Below, one piece after another: positions 26,055-34,078 of a stretch of DNA of 64,000 nucleotides. Below the pieces are notes generated by a model. It was not told the DNA's origin. It ran no database searches and worked only from the letters and a program-made list of their open reading frames with translations. A program made the translations under genes and the position numbers. The stretch comes from Streptosporangium sandarakinum (GTDB lineage: Bacteria; Actinomycetota; Actinomycetes; Streptosporangiales; Streptosporangiaceae): assembly GCF_013409935.1 (NCBI RefSeq), contig NZ_JACCCO010000003.1:1536690-1600689 (forward strand), written 5' to 3'. Positions within the stretch are counted from its first letter, which is position 1; every line of letters starts with the position of its first letter.

Positions 26055-26741
26055 CTATCCGTGTGATCGGCGGGGCGGGACCATCTTATTCTCCGAATGG
26101 AGAACAACTCGGTCGGCCGGCTCCAGCCCGGACTCCTCCACCATGTGGGCGGCCATCATCCGTGCGAGCTGGACGCGGAACTCCGCCGCATGCGCCGGGT
26201 CATCGGGCTCGTGGCCCAGGCCCGCCAGCCACGACCGGCCGCCGATGGCGAACCCGTACGCGGCCGACAGCCCGATCAGCACGACCGCCTCGATGCGCGA
26301 CCGGCTCGGCGCGGGCCGCCCCGCCAGGGCGTCGCGTATCCCGGCCTCGATCGTGTCGATCAGCTCCACCAGCTCCGGTCGTGCGGCGCCCCGGTAGTCG
26401 GCGTGCATCTCGGCCCAGACGAACAGGCGCAGGTAACGCTCGTCCGCCAGGGTGTCGAACACCACGTCCATGATCGCCGCCGCCAGAGGCACACCGTCCT
26501 CGGCGCGGATGCGTTCGCGCACCCGCGACTCGATGCGATCGTTCTCGACGCGCAGTACCTCCCGCACCAGAGCGGCATAGGTGCCGAAATAGTGGGACAC
26601 GAGCCCGTGGGCGACACCGGCGGCCTCGGCGATCTGCCGCAGGCTGACGTTGTCCGGACCCCGCTGCCCGATCAGCTCGGCCGCCGTCGCCAGCAGCTCG
26701 GCACGTGACTCCTCCGGGTCGCGCCTGCGTCTGGGTGCCAT
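26055..26741 (-). CDS. TetR-family regulator
   Basis: A 228-aa repressor. The helix-turn-helix lies near residues 30-55 (VSLRQIAEAAGVAHGLVSHYFG) and the rest is a helical ligand domain. ATG 26741 (MAPRRRRDPEES) fits TetR N-termini; the longer frame to 26867 does not. A 15-bp palindrome 13 bp upstream is the expected autoregulatory operator. It lies 10 bp upstream of the DUF1707 gene on the same strand and probably shares its transcript, so the two may be functionally linked. Confidence 0.88.
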   Translation of the reverse strand: MAPRRRRDPEESRAELLATAAELIGQRGPDNVSLRQIAEAAGVAHGLVSHYFGTYAALVREVLRVENDRIESRVRERIRAEDGVPLAAAIMDVVFDTLADERYLRLFVWAEMHADYRGAARPELVELIDTIEAGIRDALAGRPAPSRSRIEAVVLIGLSAAYGFAIGGRSWLAGLGHEPDDPAHAAEFRVQLARMMAAHMVEESGLEPADRVVLHSENKMVPPRRSHG

Positions 26742-26754
26742 GACCGGCAGTTTA

Positions 26755-26769
26755 TTGTCCACTGGACAA
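26755..26769. promoter_or_regulatory. TTGTCCA-C-TGGACAA palindrome, TetR operator candidate
   Basis: A perfect 7-bp inverted repeat around one base, immediately upstream of the 26741 start. Its length and symmetry suit TetR autoregulation. Confidence 0.65.
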
Positions 26770-26935
26770 CAGGGCGGCCAGGCGCGCCTGCACCGGAACC
26801 GCATCATGCCGGGGGCGTACTGTCCGAGGGCCGCGCGTGGCAGGGCGGGGTATGCGAAGGTCACCAACCCCCGCTACACCTGCACCCGCCGCGGCAACGG
26901 CCGATGGCGGTGGAAGCGCGCCCGACCACGCCGAC

Positions 26936-26967
26936 ACACCCCTCCCATCCCCAGGCGGGAGGGGTGT
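26936..26967 (-). terminator. Terminator of the FAD monooxygenase gene
   Basis: ACACCCCTCCC pairs exactly with GGGAGGGGTGT across a 10-nt loop, 28 bp beyond the monooxygenase stop on the minus strand. Confidence 0.7.
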
Positions 26968-26994
26968 GCCACATAGGCGGATCGTGGCGCCCGA

Positions 26995-28098
26995 TCAGGC
27001 GGCGCGGACGCCCGAGACCGCCGACAGCAGACGCGCGCCGGTGTTCCGGGCGGCGATGCCGTACCTGGTGGCCGGGATGAGCAGCCGGGACGCCGGGGAG
27101 ACGAAGCGCTGCTTGGGGTTGGTCAACAGGCGGTGCCGGGCCTCGTAGGCACGAAACGCCGCCGCGTGATCGTCCCGGTGTACGGCCAGCGCATCGGCCA
27201 GGGTCGCGGCGCCGGCGATGGCCAGGGTGGATCCGTCGCCGAACAGCGAGACACAGGAGGCCGCGTCGCCGAGCAGCGCGATCCGCCCGGTCGACCAACT
27301 GTCAAGGCGCACCCGGCTGACGGAGTCGAAGAAGAGGTCGTCCGCCTGCCGTACCTGATCGAGCAGTTCGGGGATGCGCCAGGGGCCCGGGGTGAAGGCG
27401 TCGGTGAGCAGCCGTTTGTGCTGGGCGGTGTCACGGTGGTCGAAACCGGGCACCGCGGGACTGCGGAAGAAGAACGCGGCCCCGCCCTGACCGGTGCCGG
27501 GGTGCAGGGCGACCGCCCGGCCAGGGGTGTTGTGCAGGAGCACCTCGTGCGGGTCGAGGGCGAGGCCGGGCAGGGGCAGGGTGGCCACGTAGATGCCCAG
27601 ATGGTCGATGAATCGCCGCTCCGGGCCGAAGGCCAGGCGGCGGACCGCCGAGTGCAGCCCGTCGGCGCCGATGACCAGGTCGAAGCGGCGGGGCGCGGCA
27701 TTCTCGAAGGTGACGTCCACGCCGCCGGGGTCCTGGTGCAGAGCGGTGATGGTGTCGTCGTAGAGGTGGTCGGCGGCCACCGTCGAGGAGAGGGCGCGGG
27801 CCAGGTCGGCACGGGGCAGTTCGATGTCGTCGGAGGGCATGGGTATGCCGCCGATCCGCCTGCCGTGGTCGTCGACGAAGCTCAGCCGGGTCACGCGTGT
27901 CGCCATGGCACGCAGCCGGGGCAGGATGCCCATGCGCTCGACGACCTCGCGGGCGGGACCGCGCACGTCGACAGGGTTGCCGCTGGAACGCCGGCCGCGA
28001 GCGCGCTCCACAACGGTGGGTTCGAACCCGTGGCGGGTGAGCCAGTAGGCGAGGGTGCTTCCGGCTATGCCTGCTCCTGAGATCAACACGGTCTTCAT
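26995..28098 (-). CDS. FAD-dependent monooxygenase (PHBH/TetX-like)
   Basis: Flavoprotein hydroxylase of 367 aa. FAD-binding motifs are the N-terminal ISGAGIAGSTLAYWL with VVERA at the end of strand 2, DLVIGADGLHSAVR (the DG motif) and IALLGDAASCVSLFG (the GD motif). The family hydroxylates aromatic substrates or inactivates tetracycline- or rifamycin-like drugs; the substrate here is unknown. It is divergent from a TetR gene at 28174, 75 bp away, a typical self-contained detoxification pair. Confidence 0.92.
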   Translation of the reverse strand: MKTVLISGAGIAGSTLAYWLTRHGFEPTVVERARGRRSSGNPVDVRGPAREVVERMGILPRLRAMATRVTRLSFVDDHGRRIGGIPMPSDDIELPRADLARALSSTVAADHLYDDTITALHQDPGGVDVTFENAAPRRFDLVIGADGLHSAVRRLAFGPERRFIDHLGIYVATLPLPGLALDPHEVLLHNTPGRAVALHPGTGQGGAAFFFRSPAVPGFDHRDTAQHKRLLTDAFTPGPWRIPELLDQVRQADDLFFDSVSRVRLDSWSTGRIALLGDAASCVSLFGDGSTLAIAGAATLADALAVHRDDHAAAFRAYEARHRLLTNPKQRFVSPASRLLIPATRYGIAARNTGARLLSAVSGVRAA

Positions 28099-28173
28099 GC
28101 CTTGACGGTAACTGCACTAAATGCATATTTGCAATGAGTGTCGGTAGGCATTCCATGCGGTATCGTCTGCGGC

Positions 28174-28779
28174 ATGGCCGAGACCACCCTGCGTGAACGG
28201 AAACGGCAGCGCACCCGCCGAGCGATCGTCGATGCCGCCGTGGAGCTGTTCGAGGAGCGTGGCTACGAGGGCACGACCATCGCCGACATCGCCGAGGCGG
28301 CCGAGATCGGCACACGCACCTTCTTCAGCTACTTCGCCAGCAAGGAGGAGGTGCTCTTCCCGGAGAGCGACTCGCGGATCGCGGCCGCCGTCGAGGCCAT
28401 CGCCGCGCGCGGGCCCGACGACCGGCCGGCCGACGTGCTGCTGCGTGCGCTGCGCAACGTGAACCGTGACAGCGACGAGATGGTGAGCAGGGTGGCCGCG
28501 CTCCGGCTGCGGCTCATCCGGAACGTGCCCGCGGTGCGGGGGCGCGGCTTGCAGCTCCAGTTCGACGCGCAGCGGGAGATCGCGCGCCACCTGTGCGCGG
28601 CCTATGCCGATGAGCTGGACGAGGCCGGGGCGGCGGCTCTCGTGGGGGCATTCGTCGGGGCGGTCACCGGGGCTCTGCAGGTGTTGCTGGAGACGGCGGG
28701 CGACGATCCCGCCGCCATGAGCCGCCGCTTGGAGGAGGCGACGGACGCCGCACTGCAGCCCTGGCTACGCCGGAAGTGA
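28174..28779 (+). CDS. TetR-family regulator of the divergent monooxygenase
   Basis: A 201-aa repressor with helix-turn-helix TTIADIAEAAEIGTRTFFSYF at about residues 32-52 and a C-terminal domain of the MftR-like actinobacterial type. TATCGT sits 7 nt upstream of the ATG with no Shine-Dalgarno, suggesting a leaderless mRNA. The short gap to the divergent monooxygenase holds AAATGCATATTT, an imperfect palindrome, as possible operator. Confidence 0.9.
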   Translation: MAETTLRERKRQRTRRAIVDAAVELFEERGYEGTTIADIAEAAEIGTRTFFSYFASKEEVLFPESDSRIAAAVEAIAARGPDDRPADVLLRALRNVNRDSDEMVSRVAALRLRLIRNVPAVRGRGLQLQFDAQREIARHLCAAYADELDEAGAAALVGAFVGAVTGALQVLLETAGDDPAAMSRRLEEATDAALQPWLRRK

Positions 28780-29385
28780 GGAACCCGGGGTGCCGTTAAG
28801 AAGCGTGCGATGAGCCGCCGAATCGCCTCTGAGCCGGAATTCCGCCGGCGTTGCGGGACGCCGTCAGGACGGGGCGGTGGTCCGTGCCCGGTCGGCGGGA
28901 GCGCGCTGGCGGCGCCGATCGGGACCGGCCCCCAGGCCGCATGCCCGGTCGGCGGGCCGCCGGGCGCGCGGCGGGCCGCGCGGCCATGAGGCCGCCGCCC
29001 TTGATCCCCGCATGAGGACAGTTCGGCAACCGCGCGCGACGCTGGGTGCCGTGACGCGCTCGACAGGCACCGTGCGGTGTGGGACACCGGCAGGGACGTC
29101 GATCTCGAAGACGGGCGCGGCCCATCCCCTGGACGCTGGTGAACATCCTGTTCAACCGAGACTTGGCGGGTGATCCCGACTATGTGCGGTGCGCCCGCCG
29201 CGAGTACATCGCCGGCCGGTTCGAGGCTCCGGTGGCTCCCGTAGGTGTGGATGCATGGGTACGGGAGCTCGCGATCTCTGGCCTCGGACCCTTCGGCGCC
29301 GCTCCGTCGGCATAGGGAAAGGTCTCATCCGACGGTGGGTGTGTGGGCCGTCGCGCCCCCACCAGCGACGCCCCCGGAGGTATCG
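28780..29385. other. Stretch without a recognisable gene
   Basis: About 600 bp at the left edge of a degenerate region. The sequence is GC-rich, but no frame shows actinobacterial protein character or known motifs on either strand. I see no promoter or clear repeat. Confidence 0.4.
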
Positions 29386-29616
29386 ATGTACCTGGTATGC
29401 GGCTGTCGCGTCTGGTTCGCTGACGACCAGCGCAGGCTCAAGAAGTGGTTGATCCGGTGTGAGACTGCGACCGAGCTGGCCGAAGAGGCGGACCGCCTCG
29501 GCGAGGCTCACGGGTTGTTCTCTCGGCAGTGTGAAGAAGCCCGCCGGAGAAGCGCAGGGTGTCGCGCAGGTCGTGCGGGGAGCCGGAGGGGTTGGCGAGC
29601 ACGTGCAGCCGGTTGA
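29386..29616 (+). CDS. Small hypothetical protein
   Basis: A 76-aa frame preceded by GGAGG at 6 nt. The first 50 residues (MYLVCGCRVWFADDQRR, then AEEADRLGEAHG) look protein-like, with a CGC motif at the N-terminus; the last 20 are Arg/Ala/Gly-rich and look like read-through into unrelated DNA, so the 3' end may have been replaced. I do not recognise it. Confidence 0.35.
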   Translation: MYLVCGCRVWFADDQRRLKKWLIRCETATELAEEADRLGEAHGLFSRQCEEARRRSAGCRAGRAGSRRGWRARAAG

Positions 29617-29661
29617 GGATCATCGGCGGTGGGCAGGGTCAGCGGGTCGGCGTCGCATCCC

Positions 29662-29862
29662 GGGGCCGGGGGACAGCGGGACGGTCATTGGCGGTGAATC
29701 GCTGCGTCGCGGGTCGCGGAGGACTGTGCGGGGCGTCGGGGCCGCGCCCTCACTTCGGCGGGCCCTGACCGCCTGGCCCTTTCACATCCGACCGGCTCAC
29801 CGCCGCAACGAGAAACAAGGTCTTTCTCACCGCCAACGACCGTCCCGCTGTTCCTCGACCCC
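29662..29862. repeat. 36-bp imperfect inverted repeats around 129 bp (MITE-like)
   Basis: 29662-29697 and the reverse complement of 29827-29862 match at 32 of 36 positions, with the core ACAGCGGGACGGTC identical. The enclosed DNA holds no gene. The layout fits a miniature inverted-repeat element or the collapsed ends of an insertion sequence; no target duplication is evident. Confidence 0.55.
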
Positions 29863-29882
29863 GGATCCGTGGATGGTGGCGG

Positions 29883-30296
29883 TCAGCCCTCGCGGATCCA
29901 GAGGGGGGCGATCCGCCACTCGCGGAACCGCCAGCCGGCCGGCGTGCGCACCGCATCACAGGTCAGGCGCAGGCCGCTGTTCATGTGGGGCGCCTGCCCG
30001 TCACGGAAGAAGTACACGAGCGAGTTCGCCGCGACGGACGCCCGATCACCGTGGAAGTCGATCAACAGGTCTGTGGTGATGTGCTGGGTGCTCTCGCCCT
30101 CGACCTCGGCCTTCCGCATGAACCCGACGACGTTGTCGAGGCCGGTGAGCGAACCGCCGCGCGGCGAGTGCACGGTCACGTCCTCGGCGAAGACGTCGCC
30201 GGCGCCGTCCCATCGCTTCTCGTCGAGCAGGAGCGAGAAGCGGGTGAACAGGTCGGTGAGCTCGATGCGGTCGGCGAGCAGGGTTTCCGTGGACAT
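29883..30296 (-). CDS. SnoaL-like/NTF2-fold protein
   Basis: A 137-aa single-domain protein of the SnoaL_4 type: cone-shaped NTF2 fold with the opening ELTDLFTRFSLLLDEKRWDG, the middle VTVHSPRGG and the closing GWRFREWRIAPLW. The family includes polyketide cyclases, hydroxylases and ring-cleavage enzymes, so the reaction cannot be named. It is the only intact gene in the degenerate stretch. Two GTTGGC-type palindromes lie 30 and 58 bp upstream of the start, so it appears to be under tight repressor control. Confidence 0.85.
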   Translation of the reverse strand: MSTETLLADRIELTDLFTRFSLLLDEKRWDGAGDVFAEDVTVHSPRGGSLTGLDNVVGFMRKAEVEGESTQHITTDLLIDFHGDRASVAANSLVYFFRDGQAPHMNSGLRLTCDAVRTPAGWRFREWRIAPLWIREG

Positions 30297-30325
30297 GGCG
30301 GCTCCTATTCATTGGCACTTCCATC

Positions 30326-30368
30326 GTTGGCAAAACCAACAATACATAGATTCGTTGGCCGCGCCAAC
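30326..30368. promoter_or_regulatory. Two 15-bp operator palindromes before the SnoaL-like gene
   Basis: GTTGGCAAAACCAAC (30326-30340) and GTTGGCCGCGCCAAC (30354-30368) share GTTGG-N5-CCAAC and lie 28 bp apart. The TetR gene that might have bound them (31233-31844) now carries a nonsense codon. Confidence 0.65.
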
Positions 30369-30384
30369 AAGGTGAGGTGGCCGC

Positions 30385-30499
30385 CGTGGACGAGACCCCG
30401 AACGCCTGACCGCCCGGATCTACATCGGCCGTGGCTTCTCCGGCATCACCTGCCGCAACCGCGCCGGCCTCGGCCAAGCCCTCGCAGCCGTCTGGGACG
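30385..30499 (+). pseudogene. Serine recombinase fragment A (middle of catalytic domain)
   Basis: The frame reads ARIYIGRGFSGITCRNRAG then LGQALAAVWDG, matching the stretch of resolvase/invertase proteins between the N-terminal catalytic part and the KxDR motif. No start codon or catalytic Ser segment precedes it. It fuses in frame into an oxidoreductase tail. The continuation of a similar recombinase appears at 32903. Confidence 0.7.
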
Positions 30500-30744
30500 G
30501 CGGCACCGTCGTCACCGTCCGCGGCTACCGGGGTGACGGGACCGACCGGGTCCGCGTCGCCCCGATCTTCGTCTGCGACTACGCCAAGGCCGCAGCCGAG
30601 CTCGACCGGCTCGCCGAACTCGCCGGCGATGGACGGCTCACCGTCCGCGTGGCCGGACGACTGCCCGCCTCCCGAGCCGCCGACGCGCACCGCTCGCTCG
30701 AACAACGCGGCATTCGCGGGCGGTTCGTCCTGCAGTTCGACTGG
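30500..30744 (+). pseudogene. C-terminal fragment of a zinc-type/NADPH-quinone oxidoreductase
   Basis: In frame with the recombinase fragment, the sequence reads VVTVRGYRGDGTDRVRVAPI, then AAAELDRLAELAGDGRLTVRV and ends RGRFVLQFDW, the typical end of medium-chain quinone oxidoreductases. The frame then stays open beyond the normal stop position, so both ends are damaged. Confidence 0.65.
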
Positions 30745-31232
30745 CCGATCCTTAAGCAGCCGATCCGCTCCGAGCGACGAACGATCTTGGGGATGGCCCG
30801 CCCCGGACGCGGGCCATCCCTTGGTGCTCACGGTCCCGTTCCGGGTGAGCGCCACGATGGCTTGGAGCATGCCGTAGACGGCCGTCATGGTCTCGGCGTC
30901 GAACACGACGGTGCGCCCGCTCCTGATGACGCCAGGCATGAGAGCGGCCAGATCCGCCGTTGCCGGCCCACCCGGACGACGCCCGGGTCATCCCGGCCTC
31001 CCGCCGTCCCACAAGATGGCCGCGATCTCCGAACCGGCGATGAGCACGCTTGTCGGCCGGGACATTCCCATGGCTCCACACCCGCGCCGCCGCCCTCAAC
31101 CTGGGAACCCTGATCGACCTCGGACCCACCCGGACCGGCAACGTCTGGACACTGGTTCCCGAAGTCACCTGAGCGAACCACGGGCCGACCACAAGCACCG
31201 GCCGTCACCGAGACGAGATCCTCGGCGGGTTT
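30745..31232. other. Unassigned degenerate DNA
   Basis: Nearly 490 bp with scattered protein-like scraps, for example minus-strand TVVFDAETMTAVYGMLQAI near 30850-30930 and plus-strand AAALNLGTLIDLGPTRTGNV ending at TGA near 31171. Neither has a convincing start and I recognise no family. Probably remnants of genes cut up by rearrangement. Confidence 0.35.
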
Positions 31233-31844
31233 CTAGCGAGGGGCGATTCCATCGAAGAGGTTGTCCACGAGCGCGTCGACGAACGCCGCTGTGACCGGCT
31301 CGTCCGGGATGAGAAGACGGTGGTAGACGGCGCCCCAGAGCTGGTCGACCAGGACGCGGACGTCGACGTCCGCGCGGATCTCACCGATGTCCTGGGCGTG
31401 CGCGAGCCGCCGGTAGGCGACCTCGCGCCGGCCGGAGGAGTACAGCGCTCGGTAGGCGGCGGCGAGGTCGTCGTCCGTCTGTGACTGCCCGATCAGCTGG
31501 CGCAGCGCCCGCCCGCCCGGGGTCGCCATGACCTCGGCGAAGGAGTGCAGCTGGCGGCGCAGGTCCTCGCGGACGCTGGTCGTGTCGTCGAAGGCGAGCG
31601 TGTTCTGCACCGCGTGGAAGTAGCCGTCCAGCGCCAGTGCGCCGCGCGAAGGCCATCACTTGTAGAGGGTCGTCTTGCTGACGCCGGCGAGCCGCGCGAC
31701 GCGCTCGAAGGTCAGGTCGGCCATGCCCTCGGTCAGGACGAGGTCGCCGACCGCGCGCAGCACGTCCGCCCGGACCTCCTCGGTGGGGCGGCGCCCGCGG
31801 CCTCGCGGCGGCCGGGCGGCTGTGCTGTCGGTCTGTGCGTTCAC
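31233..31844 (-). pseudogene. TetR-family regulator with an in-frame TGA in the helix-turn-helix region
   Basis: Starting at GTG 31844 (after GAGGAAAG) the frame gives a normal TetR N-terminus, RPTEEVRADVLRAVGDLVL to RLAGVSKTTLYK. TGA at 31658-31656 then stands where TGG would give the conserved KWWPSR, and the same frame continues cleanly to LFDGIAPR. A single TGG-to-TGA change explains it. The DNA-binding part alone cannot dimerise, so the regulator is presumably lost unless the stop is read through. Confidence 0.85.
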
Positions 31845-31935
31845 GGATCTTTCCTCTCGGCCCAGGCGCGGCCTCCGGGCGGCGTCGGGCCTGAACAGTG
31901 CAGGGATTCGCGATGAGCTCGCCATGGGCGCGGCG

Positions 31936-32113
31936 TCAGGCGATGCGCAGGGAGGCGATGAGGCCGTCGCGCAGGCGGAACGTCGTCGGGCCGGTGCCGT
32001 TGTACCCGTTGCCGGTCACCCGCAGGGTCGCGACGCGGGTGTCGGGCTCGTCGGTCCTGGTGACCGAGAGCGGGTCGAAGTGCGCGTGCACGCCGATGTT
32101 GCCGGTCTCCTGC
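31936..32113 (-). pseudogene. NTF2-like/SnoaL C-terminal remnant
   Basis: The minus strand reads GNIGVHAHFDPLSVTRTDEP, then VATLRVTGNGYNGTGPTTF and RLRDGLIASLRIA before the stop, the end of a SnoaL-like domain. No start or N-terminal half is found upstream. Confidence 0.55.
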
Positions 32114-32192
32114 GGTGCAGTGGATACGTGAGTGCGGGTGGTGCGTGCGCGTGGGCGGTGCGTGCGGCGGGCGCCGGGACTCCGCAGAGGCC

Positions 32193-32810
32193 TCAGGCGA
32201 TGCCGCCGTTGGCGAACAGGACCTGGCCGTTGACCCAGCGAGCCGGGCCGGCCAGGAACGCGACGACCTCGGCGATGTCCGCGGGCGTGCCCAGCCGCTC
32301 CAACGGGGCGGCCTTGGCGAGGTTCGCGATCTCCTCATCACTCTTGCCGTCGAGGAACAGCGGGGTCGCGGTCGGCCCGGGCGCGACGGCGTTGACCGTG
32401 ATGTCCCGCCCCCGCAGCTCGCGCGCCAGGATCTCGGTGATGCCCTCGACCGCGGCCTTGGACGCGACGTAGGCGCCGTAGCCGGGGAACTGCAGGCGCG
32501 TCACGGAGGTCGAGAAGTTGATCAGGGCGCCGCCCGCGCGCAGGCGGTTGGCGGCCAGCCGAGCGACCACGAACGTGCCGCGGATGTTCGTACGGTGCAT
32601 CCGGTCGAGGTCGGCCAGGTCCAGGGTGGCGATCGGCGACAGCAGCATGATCCCCGCGGTGTTCACGACGACGTCGATCCCGCCGAACGCGGCCCCGACG
32701 GCGTCGAAGGCCTGGGCCATCGCGGTCTCGTCCGCGACGTCGCCGCCCACCGCGATCGCGCGGCCGCCGGCCGCGGTGATCCGGCCGACGATCGCGGTGG
32801 CGTGGATCAC
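32193..32810 (-). pseudogene. Short-chain dehydrogenase lacking its cofactor-binding N-terminus
   Basis: The sequence from GRITAAGGRAIAVGGDVADE onward is a good SDR: NTAG after strand 4, the catalytic Ser in NFSTS, Tyr-x3-Lys in YGAYVASKAA, and the ending RWVNGQVLFANGGIA. The first 40 or so residues with the TGxxxGIG dinucleotide motif are absent; the frame instead continues upstream into unrelated sequence (to 32897). Without that loop it cannot bind NAD(P). A truncated relic is the best reading. Confidence 0.8.
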
Positions 32811-32902
32811 ATTCGGGGCGTCGGGGAGCGTGCGCAACCGGTCAGTGATCTGTCCCCGCACCCCGTCGCGCTGATGGCGGCCGGACAACCGGCACACGCT
32901 GG

Positions 32903-33100
32903 ACCACGGTCCGGACCGGGCCGGGGTTCCTCGCCGGGGAGCCGAAGGGCTCGCACGACCCGTCCGGCATCGTGTTCACCGTGCTCGCCGCGATGTCCGG
33001 CATGGAGTGCGAATACATTCGCGACCGCACTCGCGAAGGCCACGAGTCCGCCCGCAGGCGCGGCAAGGCCATCGGCGGCGAAGACCGTGGCCATGACCAC
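32903..33100 (+). pseudogene. Serine recombinase fragment B (end of catalytic domain)
   Basis: The frame reads GSHDPSGIVFTVLAAMSGME, then CEYIRDRTREGHESARRRGK and AIGG, the helix-E end of a resolvase catalytic domain. The DNA-binding C-terminus is absent. It matches the part that would follow fragment A at 30385, 2.4 kb to the left and on the same strand. Confidence 0.75.
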
Positions 33101-33158
33101 CCGGACTCATGGCAATACGCGATCGAGAATGGGCACACCGTGATGACGGACGTGCGAC

Positions 33159-34042
33159 GTGGCCGAGCCCGGTTGCGCGGGTGTGATCCTGGTGGAGGTG
33201 GAGGTGGAGGCGGCCGGGCTCAACTTCGCCGACGCCGAGCGGTTGCGTGGTTCCTATCAGCCGCCGAAGCTGCCGTTCGTCCCCGGCGGCGAGATCGTGG
33301 GCCGGACCGCGGACGGGCGCAGGGTGCTGGCCTTCGCCAACGCGGCCTACGCGTCGAAGGCCGTGGTGAAGACACCGGTGGAGATCCCGGAGGACCTGCC
33401 GGCCGGGGCGGCGCTGGCGCTGCTGGTCCAGGGACTGACCGCGTGGCACCTCCTGCGTACGGCGGCGCGGCTCGCACCCGGCGAGAGCGTCGTGATCAAC
33501 GCCGCGGCCGGAGGCGTGGGCCATCTGGCGGTGCAACTCGCCAAGGAGTTCGGCGCGGGCCGGGTGATCGGTACGGCCTCTACCGCGGACAAGCAGAACC
33601 TGGTGCTCAACCTGGGCGCGGACGCGGCAGTGAACGGGGCCGCGGACGGCTATGCCGAAAGGGTGCTCGCGGCCAACGGCGGCGACCCGGTCAACATGGT
33701 GCTGGACGCGGTGGGCGGGCCGGTCTTCGACGCCGCGACCCGCGTGCTCGCGCCGTTCGGCCGCCTGATCACCTACGGGACCTCCGGCGGGGTGGACCCG
33801 TCGCCGGTCGACCCCGGCCTGCTGAGCGAGCACAACATCGCGGTGGGGGTTACTGGCTCGGCGCCCACCTGCGCCTGCCCGGTAGCACCGCCGCCGAAGC
33901 GCTGGAGGAGCTGATCGCGCTGACCGCGGCCGGGCGGCTGCGCCCGGTGACCGGAGCCGAGTACAAGCTGGAGGAGGCCGGGCAGGCGCTGGCACACCTG
34001 GTGGCCCGCCGTACCGTCGGCAAGGTCATCCTGCGTCCGTGA
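33159..34042 (+). pseudogene. Zinc-type/quinone oxidoreductase, truncated and frameshifted
   Basis: The first visible segment, LVEVEVEAAGLNFADAERLRG, is normally preceded by ~25 residues that are missing here, where fragment B of the recombinase abuts. The NADPH fold is intact (AAAGGVGHLAVQLAKEFGAG). Near 33845, in GGTGGGGGTTA, the frame shifts from LLSEHNIAVG to the expected GYWLGAHLRLPGS and runs to VGKVILRP. Both the truncation and the shift argue for a dead gene; the shift alone could be a sequencing slip in the G-run. Confidence 0.8.
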
Positions 34043-34078
34043 CAGCGGACCGCCCCCGTTCCGGCAGACCGAAGCCGC

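Noticed and set aside
26820..26935. Plus-strand string VTNPRYTCTRRGNGRWRWKR
   Set aside because: Possible relic, but short, without start or stop context, and next to a terminator; not supportable as a feature.
29438..29623. Minus-strand fragment reading LNRLHVLANPSGSPHDLRDT
   Set aside because: Looks slightly protein-like but has no start context or recognisable family, and overlaps a better plus-strand frame.
33840..33850. Programmed frameshift in the oxidoreductase
   Set aside because: A G-run alone is weak evidence, and the gene is also N-truncated, so decay or sequencing error is simpler.
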